NCBI GenBank assembly: GCA_900660155.1 | Contig: CABFPE010000138.1 | Coordinates: forward strand, 664,688-728,687 | DNA: 64,000 nucleotides | Direction of reading: 5' to 3' | DNA from: Hofstenia miamia | Taxonomy: Eukaryota > Xenacoelomorpha > Acoela > Hofsteniidae | Shown: positions 12,180 through 23,944 of the stretch, piece after piece | Layout: each line of letters starts with the position of its first letter | Numbering within the stretch: the first letter of the stretch is position 1 | The notes under the pieces: model-generated | What the model saw: the letters and a program-made list of their open reading frames with translations, nothing else | Told to the model about the DNA's origin: nothing | The model's database searches: none | Program-made: the position numbers and the translations under genes

Positions 12180-12440
12180 GATATTATACTGAAATTACGC
12201 CAAAACACATTGCTAAGCACACTTTGTCCCACACTGATTTGCTGAGCATGTGTCTGCAAGGAAAGACAAAGAAAGCAAATGAAAGCTTGCATTCAGTAAC
12301 ATGGCTGAAGATGAATTTTGGCAGTAGGAATCGTGTTGAAGTCATTACGCACTGATGTTGGCCAACATGGGATGCAGTAAACATTTCTGTGGGCTTTCGA
12401 AGCATCCCATTTGTGGTATGTCTCGACATGTCCAGATGCT
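12180..12440 (+). pseudogene. Transposase-like fragment with NESLHSVTW motif
   Basis: The open frame 12140-12355 contains MCLQGKTKKANESLHSVTWL and, in a shifted frame just downstream, CWPTWDAVNISVG. Many animal transposon-derived proteins carry the block CLxGxTQNxNESxNxxxW, followed by an A-x-x-x-FN/NxG block; I associate it with Mutator-like families, from memory. Only this short segment survives, with a stop and frame change. The minus-strand frame over the same bases is a shadow. Confidence 0.35.
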
Positions 12441-15400
12441 GAAAATATGCAATAGTGTAAAAGAATTGTTGCATTTTTTTCAATTACCGAAATCTATATT
12501 TGCATTTTTTCAAAAGAGCATTTCTTAGTGTTTCTCTAAATTTTTAGCTTTTTGCAAAACCTTTCTGTTGTTATTTAGAAACTTCCAAAGTTTCAGTGCT
12601 CTATCATCGGAGAGCACGTGCATGCAAAAGTTAGACAAGCAAATATTTTTTATATAACCAAAATAGTGTAAACAAAAAACCATGAAAATTTCATTTATAT
12701 ATGATGTGATGGAAATCACATTTCAATTGCTCAGTTTTTTAAAATATATTTCCATATATATCCCCTTAAAATATCAACTTTATATTTGATTTTTTGAATG
12801 AATTGGTAGCACATTCGTAGAAAAAATTCGTTTTGATTCACAATTGTTATACATTTTCTAAATTATGTAAAGAAAAGCATATTGTACAAGGAATCCGTTA
12901 GGTAAAAAAGTGCGAAAAAACAATATACCAGATAGGAGCCTCGCTCAAACATATCTTCTGTAATAAATATGTTTACTTTTGGGTCTAAACACCAATAAAT
13001 TATATATGTGCCGTGTTTCATAATTTTTCTTACTACAAATCAGTAGTCTAACCGTAAATTTACAACGGAAATATTTTAATGTGAAGGAATGCGCGGAGGG
13101 CTTGCTTTGCTATCTATATCTTCGCGCGGTGAATTGAAGAAAACGTATCTAATTTACTTGTTTGAGCGAGCGTAGGTACAGGATTAAGGCATTTGCTTGC
13201 TGTGGCGCAATCATTCATTATTTTAAAGCAAATCGTAATGAATTATTTTCGTTATTCAATTGATTTATTACTTGATTCTTTAATGTTGTTTTAAAGCAAA
13301 ACTAATAATTTACGATTTGTGTTTTTGAATAGATATAAATTCATGCAATTAAGAATGAAATTCATTTATTAAAAAATCATAAGGCAAGCACTGCTTATCT
13401 TGCTTACACGCACGAACCGCCTATCTCGTAGAGAAAATGATGTGCGGAAGAAGGCCAATTTACCCTGGGTGAAAATAATTCCCCCTTCAACAATTTTTAA
13501 GGAGTGTCTTTTGATTAGAATCAATTAAATATAGAATTGCCGCAAAATTTGAATATATGTATTCAATTTTCATTAGAGTTAGAAATTTTGCATGACTTAC
13601 TATCTTGAAGTGTTTTCTACACTATACTTTCGCCTAAATATGGATATTTTAGTTGACGTTAGCTTTTAAAAAATCTATTTTTGGCTTTAAACAAATTGGT
13701 AATTACCTGTTCTCCCAATAGACACTTCGACTAGTGAATAATTTCATTCCGTGAAAAAGATTATTATCTATTTCACATGCTTGTGAAATGATTGTACTTT
13801 ATATATATTCGAAATAAAACAATCACAAGATAACATAAATTATTTCAATTTAGGATTGAAGGGTTATTGTTTGAAGTATTTAATGCAATAAACATTGCAT
13901 AATGTACATTAATTTATGAAGAATGTATATTTCATATAGTATTATAAATATTCTAAGTAAATGCAACTTTACTAAGATTTTTCATAGACAAAGGCTAGAA
14001 AAAGGATCTAAGCCTTACTTAATAGAAGAATTTCAATTTACAACAAAGAAAGCTTCTGATAATGCACAGTAGATAATATACTCGATAGATAATAATTTAC
14101 ATCACCATTACATACAATATAATTTTAGCAAATTGATAATTTATTCAATATACTATTGCAATATTCTTTCAAAAACTACAATCAGGATTTAGGAGGTAAG
14201 ATCATGTTACTAAGGGTGAGTCTAAATATTTTTGTGAAGAAAATTCTAAGCTTGATATTAATGAAGTAGTAATGCAATAGTAAAATTGTATTAAACACAT
14301 AAGGTAATTTTGCTTAGAATATTATGTAAAAAGGATCTTTATTTATTTCATATACTGCAAAAGCATTATGTTGCAGGTAGAAGTGGAAACTAACAGTTCC
14401 TATATATACTTAGTTAATATCTGAAACATTTGTGCATTAATTTAATTATTAGTAATAACTTATGCTCATACCTTTATTATTAGAATAACTTAGGTATAGT
14501 GGCTCTGAAACAAATTTCATTACTCAAGTTTTATCAAACCTAAATAGTGTGGCAAAAAGACTGTCATTGCTTCAATTCTTTATTTTATTGCAATTTCAAT
14601 ATTAATCCTACTATTTATTTCAAATTATAATTTGATAAACTGAAAAACAATACTACATTTTTAGTTTTAAATTGTGCTAAATATTGTGTGGTAAAATTAG
14701 TGTAGTCAGATGTTTGTCCATATTTTTCTACAGTATGATTTTGTTTATGATTACCAGTAATATTTCCGATAAATATGTGCAATTTGTATATTTATATTCT
14801 CTTCATCTTATTCTCAGTAAATTTGTTTTTTAATTTTTATCTTGACCTTATATTTTTTAAAACAGTATGTGTTTCTAAATTCATCTGCATAGTTAATGGG
14901 CACCCAAAAAGGGAACAGCATGGCTGGCATGTCACTTTAGCTTAGATTAAATATATGGTTAGGGTTTTCTGTTGTACTGCATTTCATTTGTAGATAAAAT
15001 TAACCTTTATTGCTATTAGCAGAATTGCACAAGATGAGAAATGCACTGAGTGTAGGTTTTTTACTTAGCCAATAGGTTTCACTCACTGCAACCAAGAGGT
15101 AGGGCTTTATCTTAAATAAGGCTCTAGTCTTATATGACTCTTTCTTAAGGTTATCTGTATCAAGTCAGCTGAGTGTAGCAACCTTTTTTAGGATAGGAAA
15201 CTATAGCAGGAGGAGTTAGTTACTAACTTGTAGCACCAGTAAATCCATGCTTTAACTTGAAACATGAATATATAGATTAAAAGGATTGCTTGCTGATTTT
15301 ATACCAATGCCACATGGTGACCAACACAGCACTCTGAGTACAATTAGTGTTTTATAATTAACCACAGTGCTGTTAGGGGAAGCTCTGATATCACCACAAG

Positions 15401-15588
15401 GAAGATGTTGAACCCCACAAGAAGAGATGGAACAGTACCACAATTGGACTGCAGTTGAAATTACCACTATCATTACCATAAAGTAGTCAGAATTTTTTTT
15501 AGAATTGCAGAACCTACCCTACTGAACCTAGTTTTAGTTGTCAGTTAAGCTGCTTCAGTCAAAGCTCCTTTAACTTCTAAGAACAAGA
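12441..15588. other. AT-rich DNA, no gene seen
   Basis: No coding similarity recognised on either strand. The last 600-700 bases (from about 14880) are less AT-rich and could be the 5' untranslated part of the LINE that follows, but no boundary is visible. Confidence 0.45.
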
Positions 15589-16997
15589 ATGCCAAACACC
15601 ACAAGTCAAAAATCCAAAGGAATCCCCCAAAAAACCTTGCCAAACCCCACCCACATCACAAGATGATTGCTCTAAAGCCAAGAGCTCTGTGCTGAAATCA
15701 ATTTCTTAAAAGATGAAATAACACAGTTGAAAGAGAAAATTGATTTGATACAAATCAAGAATTGTAAACACTTTGATCAGATCCAAAAATAAAACCAATT
15801 ACTTAGATTGGAAATACAAAACTTAAATTCAGAGAAGATCACATTAATAGTAAGTTGTAATGAGCTCAAAATAAAAACTACAACATCCTCTTACAATACC
15901 AAACACTTGAATATGCTCTCATCAAGAATGGTTGAGTCATGAGCACACTCTCAGATTTGATGCGCAATGATTTGTTTGGCAGTACTACATCCCTGGATGT
16001 GGCAATTCACTTTATTGAAAACAAGAAGAAAACACTGCTCTATCAGATGTTTGCAAAGCTAAGCAAAGACACTGCAGCAGCAGCTCTTCTTTTTCTATTC
16101 AAGAATTCACTTTGTTGTCTCTCTGATGCTTCTTCTTCTTTTCTGTCTTAAGAAAATCATCATCAAACAGCTGTTCCCTCAATTTTATTGAATGCTAAGC
16201 CTGCATCTTCAGAATCTTCCTCATCATTTTCCTATCACTCTTTTCCAACTCCTTCACCAACACCAGAGAAACATTTGATTGATACTACTTCGTCATTTTA
16301 CTTGCCTTCTCTTTCAAATAAGAAACCTGGAACTCCCAACAAACCTCTTCCAAAAGCTCACAAATTGATCAAACCTGGTACATCTACTCTAGTCATTGGA
16401 GCCAGCATCCTAAAGCACATCAGATCACACAACCTTCTCTCAAATCAAGTCACATCTGTACATTCCTATCCTGGACACAACACAAAGCATCAAAACTGTA
16501 CATTCCTATCCTGGACACAACAAATAAACTCCATCATCATCAACACTGGTCTTATTGATGCTCTAAACACCTCCAACACTGAAATCTTCAAGGCAAAGTT
16601 AAAGGTTCTCATTGATCAAATCCATCATAAGTTCATGCTTAAAGGTTCTCATTGATCAAAAATCATGCCTGTATGTCATGACTCCAATCTTAGAAGAAAT
16701 CACATCATTAAGCATTTCAATGAAATCATCAAGAGTCTATCTGCGAGCAACATTGTTATCTCAGTAATTCCTGTCTTCAACAGATTTCTTCTTTCACCTC
16801 ACACTGTAAACTCTGATCAACTTGCTCATGATGGAATTCATCTCTCTTGCTCTGGTGTATCCTGCATGATCCAAATACTTCAAAGTTCTTTTTCTGCTCA
16901 GCTATATGTACACCAATCATTCTGTAAGGCAACCATAACATATCCTCTGCTACCTACACCTGTTCTTCACTCAGCATCTCAACCACAAACTTTTTAG
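15589..16997 (+). pseudogene. LINE ORF1: coiled coil plus SGNH-esterase-like domain
   Basis: A start at 15589 (MPNTTSQKSKG) leads to a leucine-heptad region at about 15690-15860 (LKDEITQLKEKIDLI), broken by stops. From 16188 a Ser/Pro-rich linker precedes TLVIGASILKHI (16390), in the place of the GDS block. Next come IIINTGLIDAL (block with GxND in true esterases) and, in a second frame, DGIHLSCSGV at about 16830, which fits the DxxH block with its catalytic Asp and His. CR1 ORF1 esterases bind nucleic acid and membrane lipids in vitro. Here GDS reads GAS and a frameshift near 16655 separates the last block, so it is a broken copy. Confidence 0.7.
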
Positions 16998-17210
16998 TGT
17001 TCAGTACTTTTGTTATTATTTTATATTTTTTCAAATTATTGTCAATTTACTTAAAGGGCAACTTGATATATCATTTCATGAATCCCTAAAATCCTTGAAA
17101 TACCAAAAGTCTAGAATTACAAGAGTGTATTCTAATTATTATGCAATCAAAATCTACAATTTAAATTGGATCATCTACAAGTTTTAATTGCACTCAAATT
17201 GATTTTATCA

Positions 17211-17237
17211 GGAGATATTGAAACAAATCCTGGACCT
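17211..17237 (+). other. 2A-type ribosome-skipping motif at ORF2 start
   Basis: The frame reads LKLILSGDIETNPGP; the core GDIETNPGP fits the consensus D-(V/I)-E-x-N-P-G-P, where translation skips the bond before the last proline. The leucine-rich lead also fits known active 2A sequences. It sits directly before the endonuclease, as reported for some non-LTR retrotransposons of sea urchins and other invertebrates. Activity is inferred from the motif only. Confidence 0.8.
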
Positions 17238-17279
17238 ATTTTTAATAAAGATAAAATTAGCAATGCTACAATCAAAACC

Positions 17280-18050
17280 TACAATTTTTCTACCTAAATA
17301 CTAGAAGTTTAAGTGCACAGAATTTCTAAATCTTGTAAGTTTAGTAGGAAATAATGCAATATATCTAATTACAGAAACCTGGTTAAATGACTCTGATAGA
17401 GAAGACTTAGAATCAAATCATCAGTTTTTGATGGATTGCAATTAAACAAGTATCAAACTCATGTAGTAATGAATTACTAAATGTTTGTTATAATCCAAAC
17501 AAGAATTTTTATATGAATTTTGCAATCACAAAATCCATGAAATAGACAGTATATGAATTTTGCAATCACAAAATCCATGAAATAGACAGTGCTATTCTGG
17601 AGAATAAATTTATTAACATCTTTGGTGATTTCAATATTAATTACTTCAATTATTCTGAAACCACAAGGATTGATTGTATTTGCAATATTTTCAATTTAAA
17701 ACTAGTTAATAATACCATTTTGACTAGGCATTCCAATCTACTTGACTATTTTATAACTGATAGTTCTAATAAATATCAAAGTTTTATATTTGAATCATTC
17801 AGTGATCATAATGTTTGCATCTATATTAGTAATTACAAGTTAATTTCAAATAAGAAAAAAGTAATATATTCTAGGAACTTTCATAAATTTAATGAGAATA
17901 TTTTTATAATTTTGCTGAAGAACATTCTGCTTGAATGTGTCTATACATTTAATAACAGCAAAGCCATGCTTAAATTCATAATTTCTGAAATCACTCATGC
18001 ATTAAATCAACCATGTAACTCTGACTTAATTAAGTGGTAGGTTGCTTTCA
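17280..18050 (+). pseudogene. LINE ORF2 endonuclease domain
   Basis: Blocks in order: YLNTRSLSAQNF (N-terminal N-x-R-S-L), LITETWLNDSD (catalytic glutamate in TETWL), NIFGDFNINYF (GDFN) and FESFSDHNVCIYI (SDH with the terminal catalytic histidine). This is the apurinic/apyrimidinic-type endonuclease that nicks target DNA for target-primed reverse transcription. A 40-base exact tandem duplication at 17511-17590 and several stops disrupt it. Confidence 0.75.
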
Positions 18051-18369
18051 AGAATTGGCTGTTTGAGATTGCAAAATCCAACCCAATTAAAATAAATTGG
18101 ACAAACTATGATAACACCAAGAAATTAATCACAAAATACCACAAATCCGGTTTTTAGTCTAGGACTAGACTATACTTCAAACAGCTGGAAATTGAATTCT
18201 TTGAATAAAAGTATTGGAAAAACTAAACGTTTATCTGTGAACATTGAAGAAATTAAGTATGATAATAAGATATATAAGAATAAGAAAGGTATTGCAATTA
18301 TTTTCAACAAAACTTTTGAAAAAATGGGTAAATTTAACTTTGAGCATGAAACTAACAATAGCCAATCAA

Positions 18370-19490
18370 TAAAAATTGTGAAAAGGATAAATTCTGAATT
18401 TACTTTTAGTTTAATATCCTACTATGATTTGAAACAGGCAGTAAAAATCTTGATACTAATAAATTGTGTGGCTCTAGCCATTTGCCATACTGGGTAATTA
18501 AAAGCTATTTTGATATTTTTGGACAATATCTTCTTGAAGCATTTAATCAATGCATTATTGAGAATAACTTCCCTATTATCTTAAAAAATTCTGATATCTC
18601 ACCTGTTTATAAAAAAGGAGATTCTGCCAACCCAACAATTATTGACCCATCAGTATTACACATCCCTTTGCTAAAATCTTTGAAAAGCTCTTAGCTAAGC
18701 AAATTTATGCTTTTCTCAATGACAATAGTATTCTATCAGATAACCAATTGGGTTTAGACCTAAGTATAGTACAACCAACACAATATTATCTATTACAGAA
18801 AAAACTAAATCAAATCTGAATAACAATTTGTCAACATCTATTGCCTTATTGGATCTTAGAAAAGCTTTTAATTCAATGATTTTTAATATTTTAGAAAGCA
18901 AATTAGAAAATCAAGGTTTCAGTAAAAGTGCTAAAAATCTCATTATGAATTTCTTAAGTAACTGAAGACAATCAGTAAAAATTAACAATACTTATTCTGA
19001 TTATATTACCACTAATCTAGGTTTTCCTCAAGGAACAGTATTAGGGCCCATTTTATTCACACTGTATGTCAATGATATATTGAATACTTTAAAAAACAGA
19101 ACTATCAATATGCAGATGATACATGTATATTAAGAGAAGCAAAAAATCCATATGACACAACCAAGCTTTTAACACAAGATATTGAAAATCTTATTAGGTA
19201 TTTTAGTAGAATCAAATTAAAAGTTAATCCTGATGAAACACAATTTATTATTTTCACACCAAAGCAATACCAAAAAAATTCTAATTTCAAAATTAAAGTA
19301 CGAGATAATGAAATTAAGCAAAGCAATTCTTTTAATTATCTTGTTGTAGTAATTGATAGAGATTTATGTTTTACTGAATTTTTTTCATCAAAATGTTGGA
19401 AAATGGTCTCTGGTATTAAATATTTATATCATTTGCACAATGTATGGCAGTCCTTTCAATCACAAATGCCTAACTCTTTTGTGCTAAGTA
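18370..19490 (+). pseudogene. LINE ORF2 reverse transcriptase domain
   Basis: Recognisable blocks: SDISPVYKKGDSANPT (RT block 1 lead), DNQLGF and LLDLRKAFNSM (block with the first catalytic Asp), GFPQGTVLGPILFTLYVND (PQGSVLGP block), then YADDT at about 19110-19125 (catalytic YxDD). It polymerises cDNA on nicked target DNA in active elements. Frameshifts occur between blocks, for example between the PQG and YADDT frames. Confidence 0.8.
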
Positions 19491-19493
19491 ATG

Positions 19494-20424
19494 TAGAGTC
19501 ACTCAGGGCCCTTATTTTTACTTTTATTTAATTAATGGCACTCTCCTTTCATTAATTTGGTGCTAATCTTTGATTAATTTAGTGATTTTAATGAGATTTA
19601 GTGTTTTTGGAACTTAAGTTTCAAATTAGTTATTAATTGTCCCCTTGATCAAGTTGAACATGTAATTGTTCATTTGAATTGCAAGGGAAATCAAGTGAAT
19701 TTGTAAAATGGTAAATATTTACCTTGTTTCTGTATAAAAGTAGGGAAATCATTGTAGCAAACATCAAATAAATTTTGTCTTGCTGGATACCATTTGCTTT
19801 TTCTTATATTTAATATCTCTAACCTTTTTAGCTACAGTATTGATTTAATAAAAATGCATCTGTAAGATCTGGCAATAATGTGGGAGGAACTCTGCTGTGC
19901 CTGGGGTGACAACTCACTCCTGGACAGATGGTAGCCCATATTGTGGTTGCTTTAGGGCTAGGCCTACATATAGGGAATAACAACTGTTGACATCAATTGA
20001 TTTTTACATGCACTTAAACAACACAATGCAAATATAATATGCTGTTGGCATACAAGAATACATGGCAATTACAAGTTATTATATTTTATTAAATGAGTTA
20101 AGATAAGAAGAACACTGAGCTAAATTTTGTTTATTGAGCTAGAAATTAATACTAGAGACACACAATTTGCACCTTGGTGAGTAAGGATGTTTTTTGTGAT
20201 TTGGCTTCTGCATGATGCCATGTAAATTGGTCACTATCTGGAATACCTTCTTGAGGAATAGTTTTGGTTCTTTCTATAGTGAAATTGGCAAACTACCAAT
20301 GTTCATTTGTTTTGTTGGAATATGGGTCACTCTCAGCAATGGTAAATCTTTGCAACCTTCAGTCACTACTATGTGTTACCCAGTGCTGCTTGAGATGCTA
20401 GACATGCCCCATGATTCTACACTA
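19494..20424 (+). repeat. Solo LTR-like insertion in the LINE
   Basis: LINE coding similarity stops just after FVLSNVES and resumes near 20435. The inserted block begins TGTAGAGTCACTCAGGG and ends GATTCTACA, the TG...CA form of an LTR, 931 bases. It contains TATAAAAG at 19733-19740 and AATAAA about 40 bases later, as expected for U3-R. Its 17-base start is the exact reverse complement of the end of the LTR-like block at 36696. Flanking bases do not form a clean target duplication, so the boundaries are approximate. Confidence 0.6.
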
Positions 20425-20434
20425 ACTTTAAATA

Positions 20435-20881
20435 TTGCTGTTTTTATTCCAAAATATCACATCAAGTAATCAATCATCACTAGTAAAAATATTCAATTGG
20501 GCAATAAGAACTCTGATTTATATTGATAAGCATAAATCAGCAAGCACTTTTATAAAAGGTGGCAATGTTCTTGCACCATTGTACTTTATCAAATATCAAA
20601 CTCTTTGTATGATACAAAAATATGTACACAATTCAAAATCTACACACTTTTTAAGCAATTATATCAAAACCAGTGATAGAAACCACAATTTGCATAGTAG
20701 TATTAATTGTCCAGATTCATTTCCATTTAAAGCTTCTAGATTATCAAATGACTTAAATCTCAAAATAAAAAAGGAACAAAATTATAAACATTTCAGAAGA
20801 AAAATTAAAAAAATTTTGTTATCCAGACAATCACTATTAGGAATATCAAACAAATTAAGTGCATGGAAAGATTTCAATTGA
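20435..20881 (+). pseudogene. LINE ORF2 C-terminal tail
   Basis: After the solo LTR the frame reads NWAIRTLIYIDKHKSASTF and ends ...LSRQSLLG..., the basic C-terminal region that follows LINE reverse transcriptase. The stop is at 20879-20881. A 3' untranslated stretch follows, with AATAAA (about 20980) and a short A run, taken as the element end. Confidence 0.65.
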
Positions 20882-21029
20882 CATTAGAAATTTAAGGCCT
20901 TTAAGTAAGTGTGCATATTTTTAATTTTGTAAATATACATGTATAGTAGTTTGTAGTATTTGTTTGTCTGTTTATTTTAGCAATAAATTTGCTTTGCTTG
21001 AAAAAAACAATTTGATAGAGCAAACTTAG

Positions 21030-22230
21030 AATGGTTTAAATTAGACCAGTCAAATATGAAGTTAATTAAACAAGTTGAAGAATGTAGTGTACAGAATATT
21101 CAAGTGACAGGACAGCTTATAGCACAAATAATGCATTACACTGAGAAGTACAGAATACTAGAGATAATTCAAGATAAGTTAGCAGTTCTAAAAACTCCTG
21201 AGATCACTAAACAAACCTGATCCAATTAAACAAAACCAGTCCCTTGCTGTTGCATACAATCATTTCTCAAACTCAACACCAATTACCATTGCTAATAACT
21301 CACAATCAAGGGCTCGGTCTCCCCAACAAAAATTTAATAATCCACTAATACTGTATTTAAATGAAAAATTAGACATAATCAAAAAAATTAAAAGCTTTCA
21401 AAAGACCCACATCAAATAAAAAATCATTCTGCTCCAATTTGCCACTCTTAGTAAGTGACAAAAACTTAAAAATAAGAATGCCACTGAGAAGCTTCTCAGG
21501 TAAAGTTGATGGATACTCATCTACATTCAAAGAATGGTTCATTTCTTATGAACAAAATCTAATTGTCCAACATGCTGGTCAAGAGCATGAGCTTGTGTGA
21601 TTCTTGAGTTTCCTTACAGGAAAAGCATACACTTACTACTTAACACTTGATAGGACCCTAAAATCCAATTAAAAATTGTTGATCCAAACCTTTTACAATC
21701 ACTTCCATGCTCCTACAGTGTGAAACCAGTATATAATATTTCTAAACAACACCATTTATAAAAAGAACAAGAACATAGAAGAATATATTCTCCAAGTTGA
21801 CCAACTTTATAGAATTAGCTGAACTTTGTTGGAATACTAATTACATGATCTTTTCACACTCATCACATATGGTATGCCACTACCAATCCATCACTGATTT
21901 GAACAGAAATGTGGTCTGGAAGATATGCTTTCCACATTTATCAAAAAAGTCAGTGAAGCAAAGCCTTAAATTGATAACTACACCAAAATGTCAAACCAAA
22001 TTAATCATGGTAACAGTTTTCCAAATTTCATAGCTAAAAACACCAAATCTTTGGTAAAAATCCATCAAACCAGGTGCAACCTAAAATTGAATCTGAAACA
22101 CAATCTGCTGAAAAAACTGTGAAAGCCATTAATCTAAATAAAATACATTGTAGGAAATGTGAATAAAAAGGACACACCAGTCCTAATTGTAAAAATACAA
22201 GTCACTTTATTGCTGATGAAAGTTGTTATT
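21030..22230 (+). pseudogene. gag of element B (fossil)
   Basis: A helical N-terminal stretch is followed by a capsid-like block FSGKVDGYSSTFKEW, whose counterpart in E1 and E2 is F-x-G-(K/R)-V-D-S-Y-x-P-T-F. Near 22160 a zinc-knuckle region with KGHTSPNC is legible. Broken in many places. Confidence 0.7.
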
Positions 22231-22329
22231 ACAAAGTCAACAATGACATTTACAAATCAAATTCCAAATATAAAGAGGACTTAAGTTACTAAAAGCACTG
22301 ACTCCCAGCCATGCAGGAACAGTCCTTGT

Positions 22330-22940
22330 GACAACCACATTAAAGAACACCATACCAGTGACAATAAATGGGATAGTCATCCAAGCAACAGTAGACACTG
22401 GTGCCTTGGTATCTATAAATGCAGGCATGTGCACATAAAATCAGCATTAAAAGAGAGCATATTAAACCACATAACCATCATTTAATAAATGCATCAGGTA
22501 ATTATCTTGACAACAGAGGAATAATCAACACTTTAAAATTTACCATTACTAATAATAATTTTTTTACAATACTCTTATCATTGATACAACCAATCACACT
22601 TTGCCTTACAAGCTGATACTAGGTAAACACTTCCTGGAACATTTCCAATGCATTATAAATTTCCATGACAAAATGTTAACCATCAATCCTAAAAATAATA
22701 ACATTTCAAAACATCTTCAAGTAATCAGCACCCAAACAATAACATTGCATTCTGCTGATACCATTAAAATTGAAAAATTTTGGTGGTGTTTCATTACTTT
22801 AGAATTGAAACAACCTATTTGGTCTGATATCATTATTGATACTCAACAAGGTTTAAATTCCAAAAAAGTTGTGATTTTAGCATCAATATTAATAAGTTAT
22901 GACAATAAAGTTAGCATCACCATTTCAAAAAGTTGAAATT
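22330..22940 (+). pseudogene. Aspartic protease and linker of element B (fossil)
   Basis: IQATVDTGALVSI near 22385 shows the retroviral-type aspartic protease active site DTGA. Further on, LGKHFLEHFQCIINF parallels LGDNFLMKN in E2 and LGNNFLTKNGCFINY in A. A shared linker with ISSVxxI-like segments leads to reverse transcriptase. Broken. Confidence 0.7.
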
Positions 22941-23089
22941 TAATTACCATAACACCATCCAATTTTAAAGTATTTGCATCTCCTGTTGTTACATTTGTAG
23001 AAACCAAATGTAAACCTATAATGTCTTTAGAAATGACAGACAGTGACAATAACTCAATTTCAATTCCAGTAGTTACCCCAAAACACATT

Positions 23090-23944
23090 CACATTTGTCT
23101 TTTGAACAAATTGAACAATTAAATGCCATGTTAAAACAACATGACCCAGTATTCAACTTCACTACTGTCAGTGTTGGTAAAGCCATCAGAAAAGAGCACT
23201 AAATTGAAACAATGCACAATAAACCACTACAACAACCAGTACATCCTATACCAGAACATTTAAAGACAGAATATTCAAATATTATTACTGATTTGTTAAA
23301 CAATGGAATTATTCAACCATTAAAATGGCTTATGTATCACCATTGGACTTCATTAAACAAAATGATAAATACCACCTTTTCATTGACTCCAGAAAACTAA
23401 ACAATATAACAAAGAAGAATGCTTACCCATTGCCTAATATTGATAAAATATTGTATACAGCAAGCCAAAACTCATTCTTCACAATACTCAATCTTTGTAA
23501 AGTATATTGGCATGCTCTCATGCCTAAATCTGACACTAAAATACCGCAAACCATTAATAATAATTTAGAAGAGTACATTGCTGCTTACATTGATGATATT
23601 TTAATCACATCAAAAACCATTCAAGAACACCTTAATAAATTACAGAACATACATTAATTTATTACAATAATCCAATTTAAAAATCAATAGTAAAAAATGT
23701 AAAATATTACAACCATCAGTAATTTTCTTAGGTCATCATATAGAACAGAATATAATTAATCTTAAAGCAGACACCCATCACACAATTGATAAAATATTAC
23801 TCCTAATAACAAAAAGGATGTTCAGCACATACTTGAGTTCTTCAACTATTACCAAGTTTTCATTCCTAATATTTCTGATAAAACCATTAACATTTCCAAC
23901 CTTTTAAAAAAGAAAGCACCATCCAATTGGACTTGGCATCATCA
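23090..23944 (+). pseudogene. Reverse transcriptase, N-terminal half, element B (fossil)
   Basis: Blocks seen: FIDSRKLNNITKKNAYPLP (RT block with R-K-L-N), FFTILNLCKVYW, then EEYIAAYIDDILITS with the catalytic YIDD. It is cut by element A right after a block that parallels VPFIWTW in E1. Broken. Confidence 0.75.

Larger units (their letters stand above)
15589..21007 (+). mobile_element. CR1-like LINE with esterase ORF1 and 2A motif
   Basis: Order of parts: ORF1 with coiled coil then SGNH-esterase-like domain (15589-16997), a 2A-type motif (17211-17237), an apurinic endonuclease (about 17280-18050), reverse transcriptase (about 18370-19490), C-terminal tail (20435-20881), and a 3' end near 21007 with AATAAA and a short A run. 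A solo LTR (19494-20424) splits the tail. Three direct duplications with an offset of exactly 40 bases lie in ORF1 and the endonuclease. Several stops and frameshifts show it is not active. An ORF1 esterase plus this domain order points to the CR1 clade (known from vertebrate and invertebrate CR1/L2 elements). Confidence 0.8.
21008..23944 (+). mobile_element. Element B, left part (Ty3/gypsy fossil)
   Basis: The plus strand carries gag (about 21030-22230), protease (about 22330-22700) and the first part of reverse transcriptase (about 23090-23940). The 5' LTR and the first bases are missing where the LINE 3' end abuts. The element is cut at 23944 by element A; its right part resumes at 33528. 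The stretch that should encode RNase H and most of integrase is absent from both sides. It is broken, with many breaks, and looks older than A. Confidence 0.75.

Noticed and set aside
13070-13460. GC-richer island with gcgcgg and acgcacg motifs, considered as a tRNA or MITE
   Set aside because: No cloverleaf with A and B boxes and no convincing inverted ends.
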